This document shows, piece after piece, positions 48,083 to 58,209 of a DNA stretch of 64,000 nt. Origin of the DNA: Dictyophora rubrovolvata (Eukaryota > Basidiomycota > Agaricomycetes > Phallales > Phallaceae); contig CP114123.1 in the NCBI GenBank assembly GCA_029959195.1, positions 1,798,001 through 1,862,000 of the forward strand, given 5' to 3'. The position numbers and the translations under genes were made by a program. How positions within the stretch are numbered: the first letter of the stretch is position 1; every line of letters starts with the position of its first letter. The notes under the pieces are model-generated. The model worked only from the letters and a program-made list of their open reading frames with translations, did not search any database and was not told the DNA's origin.

Positions 48083-48187
48083 GCGCGGATAGCTCAGTTG
48101 GATGTCTGCATGTGCTGCTTCGGGAATTCGGTGGATAAACTTGGGTTACCTGTGGGTTTGACGCGCGTGTGTGCTCTTCTTTTTTTA
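48083..48187 (+). mobile_element. tRNA-derived SINE-like sequence
   Basis: GCGCGGATAGCTCAGTTGG is a very good tRNA 5' end with an internal A box (TAGCTCAGTTGG). About 60 bases on, GGGTTTGACGC is a weakened B box, and a T-run at 48179-48186 could end polymerase III transcription. The stems needed for a working tRNA (D stem partner, acceptor 3' strand) are missing, so this is a SINE head or tRNA relic, not a tRNA gene. Confidence 0.55.
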
Positions 48188-48932
48188 ATGCCAAATCTCT
48201 ATTACTAATTTTTTTTACGCATTTTAGCTACATGAAAAAATACCGGACCCAGTGCCTACTATAGGAAATGTAGCTGGCCCCCCCCCAGCTCTGCTCAGGC
48301 TATCCCGGATGCTACTGCAGCAGAATGTGCCCATTAGAGACCAGCTGCCCCCCCCCCCTGTGTGCAGCTGCAGATACCTGACAAGCCACACCACAGGGCC
48401 GGGATTCTCCTGCTACCAGACAGCCTGGGATGAGTGGGGTGGGGGTGGCCTGGTGGTGGTGGGTCGCGCGGCTGTGGCTTTTCAAACTCAGCTACCCCCA
48501 CACCTTGCGCAGAATGCCTAAGCCCACACAAAAGCAGCAGACACATGACAGGAAGATTAGACAGTGTAAGTAGTGCTCTATGCTGCTACAGGTCTATAGC
48601 TAATGGCTATTATTAGTTCTATGCCTACTTTGGGGGCAATCAGCCATTTTTAGTGAGATGCTGCAGGGTGAGATTAGTGTGCAAACATTAGAAAAGGCGA
48701 GAGAGCTAGGTAACCAGTACAAGCATGATGTACCTGAAATAAACCAAGTAGGCCCTGTATTTTTTAGACCTTTCCCTGACCTACCCATTATCCCAGCTAT
48801 CCGATCTCTTAGAGCTTCTTCTGATGCTCCCAGATACCAAATTTAAAAATGCCTATAGCCTCTACAAGGCAATTCGAAATTGTGTGTGGCAAAAGCTGTA
48901 TGACACTTGCCGATACTTCATAAGCCCTATAT
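48188..48932. other. GC-rich foreign-looking repeat sequence
   Basis: 48260-48500 is GC-rich with two pure C runs (nine and ten bases) and several CAGCTGC blocks, unlike anything else in the window. 48655-48845 is open on the plus strand (MLQGEISVQTLEKARELGNQ, FFRPFPDLPIIPAIRSL) and resembles a fragment of a longer protein, perhaps from a mobile element. It may be the body or tail of the SINE-like unit to its left. Confidence 0.35.
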
Positions 48933-49647
48933 TGTCAGGGCTACTCACTCAGACTAGAGGGAGGGGATCCTAAGTAAAATATATTCTAGGAATAATACTA
49001 ACTCACCTAGAGGGAGGGGATCCTAAGAGAACAAACTTAGGGACCCCTCCTCTAGGGCTACTAACTATATACTATGAAAAACAGCAAAGGCCATATGCAG
49101 CCTTTGGTTCATGGACTGGGTGTGTATTGCACTGGTCCTGGACTTTTAGCCGGGGCCTAGGCCATGGCTCTGATGAGAACGGGCACTCAGCACCCATTGA
49201 AGGGAGAATGGGAATACGGAAGGAGAGGGAAACGCAAGAGATGGGATAGAATACAAGAAATATGGAAATAAATAAAATAGACCAGAACCGAAGATAAATG
49301 TAGGAAAATAAGGGGACGACGCTAGCGTACCCTGACATCTTCGGTTCTGGTTTATTTTATTCACTTCCATATTTATCATATTTCATTTCATTTCTTGCTT
49401 TCCCCTCTCCTTCTGTATTCCCATTTTTCCCTTCAACAGGTGCTGAGTGCCCATTCTCATCAGAGCCATGGCCTAGGCCCCGGCTAAAAGTCCAGGACCA
49501 GTGCAATACACGCCCAGTCCATGAACCAAAGGCTGCATATGGCCTTCACCGTTTTTCATAGTATATAGTTAGTAGCCCTAGAGGAGGGATCCCTAAGTTT
49601 GTTCTCTTAGGATCCCCTCCCTCTAGTCTGAGTGAATAGCCCTGACA
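48933..49647. mobile_element. Back-to-back pair of solo-LTR-like units (fossil)
   Basis: A unit with TGTCAGGG...CCCTGACA ends occupies 48933-49337 (about 405 bases). A shorter copy lies in reverse orientation directly beside it (49338-49647), ending CCCTGACA. Together they form a large palindrome with arms of more than 300 bases and a loop of about 43 bases around 49295-49337. The left unit also has an internal tandem duplication of about 46 bases ending GGGGATCCTAAG. The TG...CA ends fit Ty3-type LTRs. No internal coding sequence remains; the element is a broken relic. Confidence 0.6.
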
Positions 49648-50208
49648 GAGGTGATGATGATTTCTTGGGATCTCTGGATGTTGAAGTGAAGAGTCGGCTT
49701 AGGATCACACTCACTTTTGGGCACACAATTGGCAACCAACTTTCTGTTAATAATTTTTTTGATCTTACAAATGAATAAAAAATATTTAACTGTCAAGGTA
49801 ATGTTTTGGAGGTCAATACAAAGCTTCATTTTTTTTCTCGGCCTGGGACAAGAATCACAGCCTCCATTCTTGTCTGTTTCAAGTCTCTCAGGGTGGTGGT
49901 TTACAGGATGTCATTGAAAAGGACAGCCTGTCATCACAACTACAGTAGAAAGAGTCATAAAAAGTTGTATTATTGCATGGCAAAAACATAATGAGTCTGA
50001 GGAATATGTGCAATAATGAAACACTGATTTCTGATACACACTAAACCTGTGAATTTATTTCCTTGTAAACATCTCTAAAACATAAAATATCACAAACACT
50101 TCATGTGTTTTCCAGCCCTCTCATTGTTGGAGTTTATGATGCAGTCACAATACTAGGTAGATTAGAACTTATATTACATAACGCACTGTACATAGTATCC
50201 TGAGGCGC
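49648..50208. other. AT-rich spacer between LTR relics
   Basis: No gene or named repeat. It is AT-rich with several poly-T/A runs and may be the remains of a mobile element interior. Confidence 0.3.
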
Positions 50209-50681
50209 TGTCAAGATCCAGATCTGCCAATAAACCCGCTGACCTGATATTACTCCGAATTACAACTCCGAAGATTATGAAACTTATGTCACATCCATTA
50301 TGATTATGTTTGCTCCGAAGTAATCTGTTAAACCAGAATTACCTAAATTAGAATACAATAACTGATTGTATTCCAAATCCGCTCATTCTGTTTTAGTCTT
50401 ATTATTTTATTGTAATCCGAATCATGTTTTATTGTTAAACCACTTTTATCAGTGCTGCCAAACTAGTATATTCCCATAGTATAAATAACCCTGAATCATG
50501 TATCTAGTTCCTCAGTTTCGAAATCAAACTAGTCATCTGACTCGTGGCTATTCTCGTTTGATACTTTCATCTTTAAAATCTGACTGCTAAATCTGGACTC
50601 ACTCCGAACTCTATCCCAAACCTCTGACCGATATATCTGCTATTCGCGGAGTGTTGCGAAGCAAATTGCTGAGCACGTACA
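50209..50681 (+). mobile_element. Ty3-type LTR fossil, plus orientation (473 bases)
   Basis: Begins TGTCAAGATCC and ends GCACGTACA, contains a TATAAATAA box near 50481, and is followed by AGTAAGTGGCGCAACATATAAG and a short leader to about 50812, as expected of a 5' LTR with primer-binding site. A 473-base relative in reverse orientation lies at 52555-53027. No intact coding region follows; the element is broken. Confidence 0.65.
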
Positions 50682-51463
50682 AGTAAGTGGCGCAACATAT
50701 AAGTTGAAGCCTGTTCAGTATACCGATCGTCTGTGATATTGGTCCCACGAGTCTGCCCGAGTTAACCGAAGTCCAGTATCTTCGGTAACCTCGGAAACTT
50801 TGATACGTATGCAACAGGAGCAAACAGGAAGGAAAGGGGAACCAAGTGGGAAATATGAGTCAAGGAAAATAGTGTAGGATAAAATTGTAAAGGTAGAAGA
50901 GTGAAAATAAAGCTTGTGTTCAAATTCAAACTGAGGGAAAAGTTGCGATACAAAACTAAGGAATTTGATGATATTTTTGGTCTTAAAACTGCGGATTTTT
51001 ATATACATGAGTAGCTCAGTGTCTGAGTGAAAAACAGAATACCAGTTATCTAAAAGTGATTGAAATGAGGTAAGACCATGTGGAAAAATGAATTCATGGT
51101 CTGGGGATTGGAATTTAAGAGAAAGAAAAAGGTTTCGCTGAGTTATCAAAATGTGAAATAAGGGAAAAATATATAGTAAAATGTGAACACTAAGAAAAAG
51201 CTAAGTTTAAAGGTGACACAGCCTTTATAATCATCATTTGGAACCCAACCTCGGCACATATACGATGGACAGGCTGTGCGAGTCTTGGTTATTCCGGCTC
51301 GGGTGGTACTAAGCCCAAAGCGTCAATTTCTACTGTTTCTCTTTGTATGGCATTTTCAAGCACAACAACTTAACAGGCACTATAACGATCTGAAGATAAT
51401 AGCTAAATGTCATAGCTATATATACAATCAGAAAAACTACAAAGATATTTGTTTGAGGCCGTC

Positions 51464-51975
51464 TGTCATGCCCCACATGCCCCAGAGTCCAAACCCGGAC
51501 TATTCCGAATCCCATACTACATACCCCATATTTCCCCTTGACTCCAAGACCCGTACTCCATCCATACTCCATATCAGACACCTTCCTTAAGGGGATGTGT
51601 ATTCCAGTCGCTTAGTAATAAGGTACCTGGTTGTCATCTTGGCTTGCACTAGTCAATTTCCACTTTCCCTTATTTGTCATTATCCCCATTTACGTAGTTC
51701 CGCTCCCTCCTGTATTTAAACCCCAGCTCCCTCAGCTGTGGATCCTCAGTCTGAATATAATCAGTTTAATCAGTTACTCTCTCATCTCTAGTCCGTCTCG
51801 TACTCTTAATCTGTATTGCGTAGTTGACTCGGACTTAACATTCAAGTCAACTCGTACTTATCGTTCACATCATCTTCGATGACGTGGACTTGTACTCCGT
51901 CGTCGTATCACATGTCGTCGGACTTGTACGTACTTGCATACTTCCTCGTATTCCAAAATCGAGGGATATTGTAAG
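51464..51975 (+). mobile_element. Second Ty3-type LTR fossil, different subfamily
   Basis: Begins TGTCATGCCCC and runs to about ATATTGTA (51972), followed by a leader GTGAGTGGGTGCAACATATA like that after the 50209 LTR. A GTATTTAAACC box near 51711 is the probable promoter. Its body is unrelated to the 473-base LTR, but the shared leader shows the two elements are relatives. Broken; no internal genes seen. Confidence 0.55.
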
Positions 51976-52554
51976 CTGGGTGAGTGGGTGCAACATATAA
52001 GTTGAAGCCAAGTCCCTCACCCTGTACTTCAATACTCCGTCTCCCGTCTGACCCTGTGGTCCGGACTTCTTTGGAACTATCCGGAATAGCCTTGGGCCAC
52101 CATATGTAACACCATCTAGTCTCCATGGAGTGGGTCCTGGTACTGATTTCATGATGAGGAAGTGGTGGGGGAATAAATGATATAGTGAGTGTGCAAGCGT
52201 TGATAACAAACCAAACAACAACAACAAATAAAATGATCCTAAGATCTTGTGTGCGTGAGGGGGATGATAAATGTGGATTCACAATAAAATGGTACGACAA
52301 TATGCTGATGATAAAACAGCGATAGAAATCTGTTAAAGTTAGTAAGGCTTCAACGACAATACGAATCATTGAGTTTATACTCCGAGGCCTCACTCAGAGT
52401 AATCCAAAGTAATAGATGTGAGTGAAGAAATTGTTAAGTTCCCGAAGTTACCGAAGATACCGGACTTCAGTTAATTCAGGCAGACTCCCAGGACCGATGT
52501 CACAGACAATCAGTGTACTGAGCAGGCTTCAACTTATGTGTTGCGTCACTTACT

Positions 52555-53027
52555 TGTATGTGCTCAGCAACTTGCTTTGCAACACTCCACGGATAGCGGA
52601 TATATCGGACAGAGGTTTGGACAGAGTTCGGAGTGAGTCTGGATTTAGTGGTCAGATTTTAGAGGTGGGAGTATCAAACAAGAATAGTCACGAGTCAGAT
52701 GACTAGTTTGATTTCAGAACTGAGGAACTAGATACATGATTCGGGGTTATTTATACTATGGGAATGTACTAGTTTGTCAGCACTGATAAAAGTGGTTTAA
52801 CAATAAAACATGATTCAGATTACAATAAAACAATAAGACTAAAACGGGAATGAGCAGATTTGGAATACAATCAGTTATTGTATTACAGATACAGAACATC
52901 GGGGTTTAGCGGATTATCGGGACAGATGAAAATAAACCTAAGTGACATAAGTTTTCGTAACATCAGATTCTGGTCATCAGAGTCGTATCGGAATATCGGA
53001 ATATTGGTTATTAACTGGATCATAACA
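52555..53027 (-). mobile_element. Ty3-type LTR fossil, minus orientation (473 bases)
   Basis: Reverse-complement relative of 50209-50681, of the same length, ending (minus strand) in GCACATACA and followed by the same leader down to about 52436. The two LTRs therefore face each other across 1.9 kb that contains the 51464 LTR. This arrangement is not one element but two insertions or an inversion. Broken. Confidence 0.65.
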
Positions 53028-53431
53028 CCGTATAGAGACAAATACGTGTACAGATGTTGTATTTCGCAAGATAAAGGAAATGTGGATGTGCAGAGCATGA
53101 AATAAACATTCTTTTGAGTAAATTCCATGCACAATGTCACAAAAACTCACATTGGGTACGATGACGTTGGTACTGGGGCCGGGTTGATGTGGGTGGTCCC
53201 GGTGCTTAACGTGAGACAAATGACTGACCACTAACCTACCACTAACTATCAGTGGTAGTCGACCACTGACCAACCACTGAATACCACTACATTCAGTGGC
53301 CGCTTTTTCCACAGTGGGGATAGTCTTCCTCCGAATATGTATTGGGGTCGAAACAATTGTCATTCAAGAAGACATCATACTGTGTACACTGTGGCGGATG
53401 GCGGCTAATGGACATGTGGTTGCACTGTATT
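53028..53431. other. Spacer with CCACTGA-type short repeats
   Basis: 53222-53302 contains seven CCACT(G/A)A-like units, some inverted, forming small hairpins. Just right of it, 53388-53530 (GGCGGATGGCGGCTAATGGAC and following) is repeated, diverged, at 56555-56680. Confidence 0.45.
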
Positions 53432-55425
53432 CTATCTCCAGCGTATTATGCACCGCTTCAACAAATCAATTGTTTGTCTAAATTTACAAACCCCATTCTA
53501 CTACATCAACTACTGCTGTCACGGGCCAAACTGTTCAACGTCCCAAGCACCCCATTTCCCCATTTTGACCCCTTTCCCCGAGGGTCTGAAGATCTGAAGA
53601 CTCTGGCATGTTTGCAGTGGGTTCAGGGTTATAACGGAACATGACACGAACCGGTGCAGCCGTTAAACTAAGGCTTTGAAAATAAAAAGAATAGTTGTCG
53701 CTTAGACCGCGTACCACGAAAGCTGGAATCGTTCTTAAATGTAGTAGACAAATTCACGTCGAGACTCTAGATGTCGCGGGGTGGTTTGGATCATGCGCGC
53801 GGGCATACGAGGCCGTACATTCCCATGGGGGTTGTCGCATGCGATGCAAAGAACTGAAACAAGGATGAGTTCCGACTTAAATAGGGCTACTAAACGCTGA
53901 TCAACTTTCATTTCTTCCCCAATAACTTTCTCTTCCTCTTTAATAACTTCCTCGTCTTCTTCAATAATTTTCTTTTTCTTCTTCAATGATTTCCTTTTCT
54001 TCTCTAATAACCCTCCTTTCTTCTCCAATAACTTTTTTCTCTTCTCCAATATCGATGATGAGTGCTGATCAATGCTACATTATTCCGAACGACGTCCTCG
54101 GGCACCGAAGATCGTCAAAACCAGACCTTATACATCCAGGATAGAATAGCAAACGGTTGTCAGCAATGGAGTGAGTGGCTCGAAGATGGGTCAGACCTAG
54201 GATACAAGTCAGGCGCGGACCTCTTTGTTGTTTTCCCAATGAAATGCACGGCTGCAGGAGGAAGCGGTGCACGAGAAGAATTGTTTACCGCCGCTGCAAC
54301 AGCTGCACTTACACCGCCACGGGGTTCTCTTGCAGCAAGAGGTATAGGAGCAGCGAGTAATGTTCCTATTCCCCCTGATACTAGGGATTTTCGCCAGAAT
54401 GGCACTGGTGCGTTTAGATGTTCTATGTTATTTCTCTTCCATTCACATTTGCGTCCAAAGGTGCTAATTTCCCGAACGGCGTCTTTGGCAAGCCTTCGTC
54501 AGCTGGCTTTCCTATTCGCCGTCAGCTTCCGTCCCAGTATAATGCGAAGGACCTTCGTCTTACAATGGATCTTATACATCCTTCAGGACAAGATCCCTCG
54601 CTGCCAAATAATCAACAATACTGTGAAGTTATTCTGGCCAAAGCCTACTCCAAAGGATCCTTGAACACAAATGGAGTACAGCTTGGTATTGGGATTGCAG
54701 CTGGAGTTGCAGCTCTGATTGCTATTGTTGTCGCGATGTGAGTGGATAAGATGGCTCCATTTATTCATATGATTCTGATTATCTTTTAATAGCTTCTTAT
54801 GGCGACGTCACAGACAAGGTGGCAGATGTGGTGGGAAGTATTCGTATTCGTATTCAGCCATTAACAATGGAGATAACGTCTGATCTGGTCGTAAGTCCTA
54901 CGGACCCAAGGAACAGACTTATCTAATACGCGACCGAGCCCAAAACAAATACAAGTTGCATGACTTGTTTCCGCTCCATTACTCATCGTCTTTATCTTTA
55001 TCTATTTGTTTCTTTCACTTTATGTTCTATTCTATATTCTATTTATATCAGAAAACCTATACATTCCCTTGCATGCAGTACGAACTCCCCGGGCCGTAGG
55101 AATTTTTTCGCCTACCACTTATTTGTACAAAAAATTTGTTTATGTACGTAACCTGCCCACTGACTTACGCGTGAAATTGACGGAATGGCTTTTCGCTGCA
55201 TCTTGGGTTGACCGGGTCAAATTTGCCTATTTAAGTGTTGCTCGAATTGCTCAGCCTTTTCTGTGGGAGCAAGGCGGTGGGAGACAGGTTTCTTGTTCAA
55301 ACCAGGTGCACTCCTGCCTTCCAAAACTTGCTATTATTATGTCAATCGTTGGTCATCACTAACGCCGTTTAAATTTGTATTTTGTTGGCGTCCGAATACA
55401 TTCTTTTCATTGGTTTCTTTAGCCA
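53432..55425. repeat. Right arm of the 2 kb inverted duplication
   Basis: Reverse complement of 45730-47935 without the MITE. It carries copy B of the membrane-protein gene. A few indels and substitutions separate the arms. Confidence 0.9.
53986..54883 (+). pseudogene. Membrane protein copy B, frame broken near its start
   Basis: Same three-exon structure as copy A: LYIQDRIANGCQQWSEWLED, second exon with ANFPNGVFGKPSSAGFPIRR and the helix VQLGIGIAAGVAALIAIVVA, third exon with FLWRRHRQGGRCGG, stop at 54881-54883. Compared with copy A, five bases are missing just after MMSADQC (about 54075), so the ATGs at 53986, 54055 and 54058 no longer lead into the ectodomain. The rest of the coding sequence is unchanged by eye. 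I infer recent loss of function in this copy. Confidence 0.7.
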
Positions 55426-56055
55426 TGCTGTAACATATGTAAGTGCGATGGGCATAGTTCAAATATTGTGGTGCTGTAAACATCCGTCATTATTATGAGT
55501 CGTCATTAGTATGGAACTTGGAATTCGCAGTCATATCACTGTTTACAACTTCAAAGCAATATCAATAGCAGTATGGGCCCAATATGGGTCGGTTCCTTCC
55601 CGAAAGATATGCGCAACGGCACGATTTCTTTCAATCTGGAGAGCAAGACTTCTTCTAAGGAAATAGCATATCATATTATACCTACTGAATTAAAATGTAT
55701 GATATGACGTACTTGTCACTTGCGGCCGTTGGGATCCATCCGCACAGTATCTGATATATAACACCCGGCCTGCACTGAGGGCTTTCTTTTTTGAGGTAAG
55801 CAAGAGACGTTCCAGCATGTTACAACGCATCGGGATTTGGTTATCAACGTTCCTGTCAATTTATTCAGCACGTTTGAGGTGTTAGTTAACCCTTGCGGTG
55901 AAGTATTTCCGAAGTATTGGCTTGTGACGTGCAGAGTATCAACTTTGAACCCACGACAGAGATGCGTATTAAAGTAAGAGGCACAAGGAAGTACAAGCTG
56001 AGTAGCACACGTAAATCCTGCACCTCATTTCAAAACGACACAAAACGAGGATTTT
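55426..56055. other. Intergenic, nothing recognised
   Basis: About 630 bases with no gene, family-like frame or clear repeat. Confidence 0.4.
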
Positions 56056-56056
56056 T

Positions 56057-56230
56057 CATGCCATCTTCCTGATATCGTTCGTGAAGCCGGAACTTTATAA
56101 TTGCCCTATGTGATTGGTGTCAATGGAGGTCGGTTTTTTTATCTTATTTCTGAATAAAAGAAATCTCTCTAAATTGGGTCGGGCGCATTTGCTTGTTCAA
56201 GTTCATGAGTTTTGAACTTTTGAGAAACCG
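56057..56230. repeat. Diverged copy of 45207-45375
   Basis: Shared blocks in order include ATGCCATCTT, TCGTTCGTGAA, TGTCAATGGAGGTC versus TGTTATATGGAGGTC, AGAAATCTCTC and GCGCATTTGCTT. Both lie in the same orientation, outside the two arms of the inverted duplication. Confidence 0.6.
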
Positions 56231-56255
56231 TTTCACAAAAATACCGACTCACGTA

Positions 56256-56385
56256 TTTAACAGGTTTCAACGTCAGAGTCGTAATCTGGGTCGCGTTCTG
56301 AACGGGACGTAGATTGAACGGCAGGTTTGCTTAAATCGACAGGTCGATCTTTTCTTTCAAATGCCGTCATCAAAGCGGTGTTTTC
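56256..56385 (-). pseudogene. Coding-like C-terminal fragment, unknown
   Basis: On the minus strand this reads NTALMTAFERKDRPVDLSKP, AVQSTSRSERDPDYDSD, ending ETC and a stop at 56256. The composition is strongly protein-like and ends as a normal C-terminus, but no upstream exon was found next to it. The sequence just upstream (56395-56505) is instead similar to the region upstream of the SDR gene, so this may be a gene fragment left by rearrangement. Confidence 0.35.
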
Positions 56386-56394
56386 ACTTCGCCC

Positions 56395-56505
56395 GTAGTT
56401 ACTATGAGAGATTCGACAATGCAGTCAGCACCGAGCACACCGTGTGTGGCAAGAACTGAAAAGAGGTTCTAAATTTATGCCGCATGCGAAACCAGCACTA
56501 GTAGA
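56395..56505. repeat. Diverged copy of the region upstream of the SDR gene (17660-17770)
   Basis: Shared in order with 17668-17770: ACTATGAGA, CTCGAC/TTCGAC, AGTAAGCACCGA versus AGTCAGCACCGA, ACACC.TGTG, AAATTTAT.C.GCATG.GAAACCA. It has the same orientation as the original. The similarity stops before the SDR coding exon. Confidence 0.6.
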
Positions 56506-56544
56506 TGATTGCGCGGATAGTCTTCTTTCGAATAATAAAGTCAA

Positions 56545-56680
56545 AACGATTGTCGTGTGGCAGATGGCGCCTAATGGACGCGGCTCCGTGTCAAAACCCT
56601 TAGCCGGACGCCCCGCTTTGACAAATCAATTGTTTGTCCAAATTTACAAAACTTCATTCTACATCTCTTTTTGGCCTTGA
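56545..56680. repeat. Third, diverged copy of the inner end of the inverted duplication
   Basis: TGTGGCAGATGGCGCCTAAT and CAAATCAATTGTTTGTCCAA followed by ATTTACAAAACTTCATTCTAC match 53388-53530 with some gaps, in the same orientation. Confidence 0.65.
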
Positions 56681-57069
56681 AATTTGTTTATTCCGGCAGA
56701 AACTTTGAAGCTACATAATCTAAAGCCACGTCGTCAATGGGATAGAAACATCCCAGGTGTGAAATGAAGGAACGGAGCCTACCACGCGCGTCGCTCACCT
56801 CAATACTCTATCGCGTGCTGGTAGAGGCACCTTGAAAACCTTGGGTTGAAAAAGAGTTCAATTCCGATGCGTTCAGAGAACGTCTGTGTGTCCGTGTCCG
56901 TAACATTGAGTCGGATGGCGGATGTAATGGACGAAACCCGTCAACTGGTCGACTCGAATTAACAACCCACTCGATTTCCAAACGCGCCCCGCACTCACAA
57001 CAAACTCCTCCATCCCATTCTCTCCACCCATTGCTTCCCTCTACCCCATTTTCACAACGATGTCGCGAT

Positions 57070-57807
57070 ATGTTTCGTCCTCTCCTTCAACCTGCCGCCG
57101 AGGACAAGTTCTCCTTGACGTCGCCCTGCCCTGCAGGCGGCTCTGAGCCAAATCACCAACTCGGTCACAAAAATTTCAATCGTAGTAGTACCCACGTCAA
57201 CTGCTTCATGATGCGATCTTTAACCTGGCTTCACGGCCGTAGCGATGAAACATCCTTCGATATAGAAGAAGCGACCAACCATCACCCTTTATATACCGAC
57301 ACGGTTTCCGCGTCGCCCCAATGTGTTCCTACTTCAAATACGGTGGCCCTGCTAGGACGTTCCCCCAAAAAGCTTATCCTACTTCTGTTACTGTCCTGCG
57401 ATCTCGTTCCCTCCGGATGTGTCTTTCTCCGCATTCAACGTCCCGGAATCGAGAAGAACAGCATCGCAATCTATAAGCTGTCCGTTGCTGCTCATCAAAC
57501 AGAGGACACGCACGCCAACGCGTCAGTAAGGACAATACCTACAGTTAACATTGGGACCCGTGGGCTGCCAGTGTCACTTCATATAACGCTTGCGAACAGG
57601 GTAGACACGCTCATGGTTACGTCAACATGCAGGATGAGCAACGTCATGAATACTCGTATTTTAACGCTTCTGGTTCTCGCTCTTGGCCAAGCACCATCAC
57701 TCCGAGTCCTCGGCCGTGTTTCAATATCGACGTTTTGCTGTTGGATTACCATCCGAAGGATTTTCCTCTCGTTCACATCGTCGTCAAGCTTACAATCAGG
57801 AAGATGA
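57070..57807 (+). pseudogene. Open frame of 245 codons after a strong CT-rich leader, coding status doubtful
   Basis: 56985-57058 is a C/T-rich leader typical of expressed fungal genes, ending TCACAACGATGTCG. The ATG at 57060 opens only a short frame (MSRYVSSSPSTCRRGQVLLD); the ATG at 57070 in another frame stays open to 57807 (DETSFDIEEATNHHPLYTD; LGRSPKKLILLLLLSCDLVP). A third frame near 57627 reads MQDEQRHEYSYFNASGSRSW and looks more protein-like there. Shifting coding character between frames suggests a decayed gene. Confidence 0.3.
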
Positions 57808-57834
57808 CAGTAAACCGGTCGTCAAACACATGAG

Positions 57835-58209
57835 AATATGAAGAAGAATTATATAACCGACGAATGGTGAAACGATAATACAGAAACGCACGATGATTCT
57901 CGTCCCAAGTCAAAAAGAATACAGACCTTATTTATAACGACCTCCGGTGTCTGGTCAGGTGCCGATTTACTTCAACGGTAAGAAAAATTATTCTTTTGTA
58001 AGATGAACAAATTGGTTAAAAAGTCGATAGATTTCTGCTACCCCCAAGGTGAGCCCAATCCTAAGCTGACTCTTCGCGTCGGAACCCGACATTTAAAGAT
58101 CCCGAGAGATTGTTATCGTCTCTGGATCCGTCCATGTTTCGAAATATAATAGCTGATGGTGTTCTATTTGTAAGGTCGGGAATAAATAAAGTGTCATTTG
58201 GATGAGAAG
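57835..58209. other. Intergenic, nothing recognised
   Basis: No gene or repeat seen. Confidence 0.4.

Noticed and set aside
48083-48155. Functional tRNA gene
   Set aside because: The A box is good, but the D-stem partner, anticodon stem and acceptor 3' strand cannot be formed.
53735-54049. Lys/Glu-rich minus-strand frame (MEKRKKLLEKK...)
   Set aside because: It is the antisense of the pyrimidine minisatellite and has no independent support.
45730-55425. The whole 9.7 kb as one transposon with 2 kb terminal inverted repeats
   Set aside because: No target-site duplication at the outer ends, no transposase, and the arms carry an ordinary spliced host-type gene; inverted duplication is simpler.
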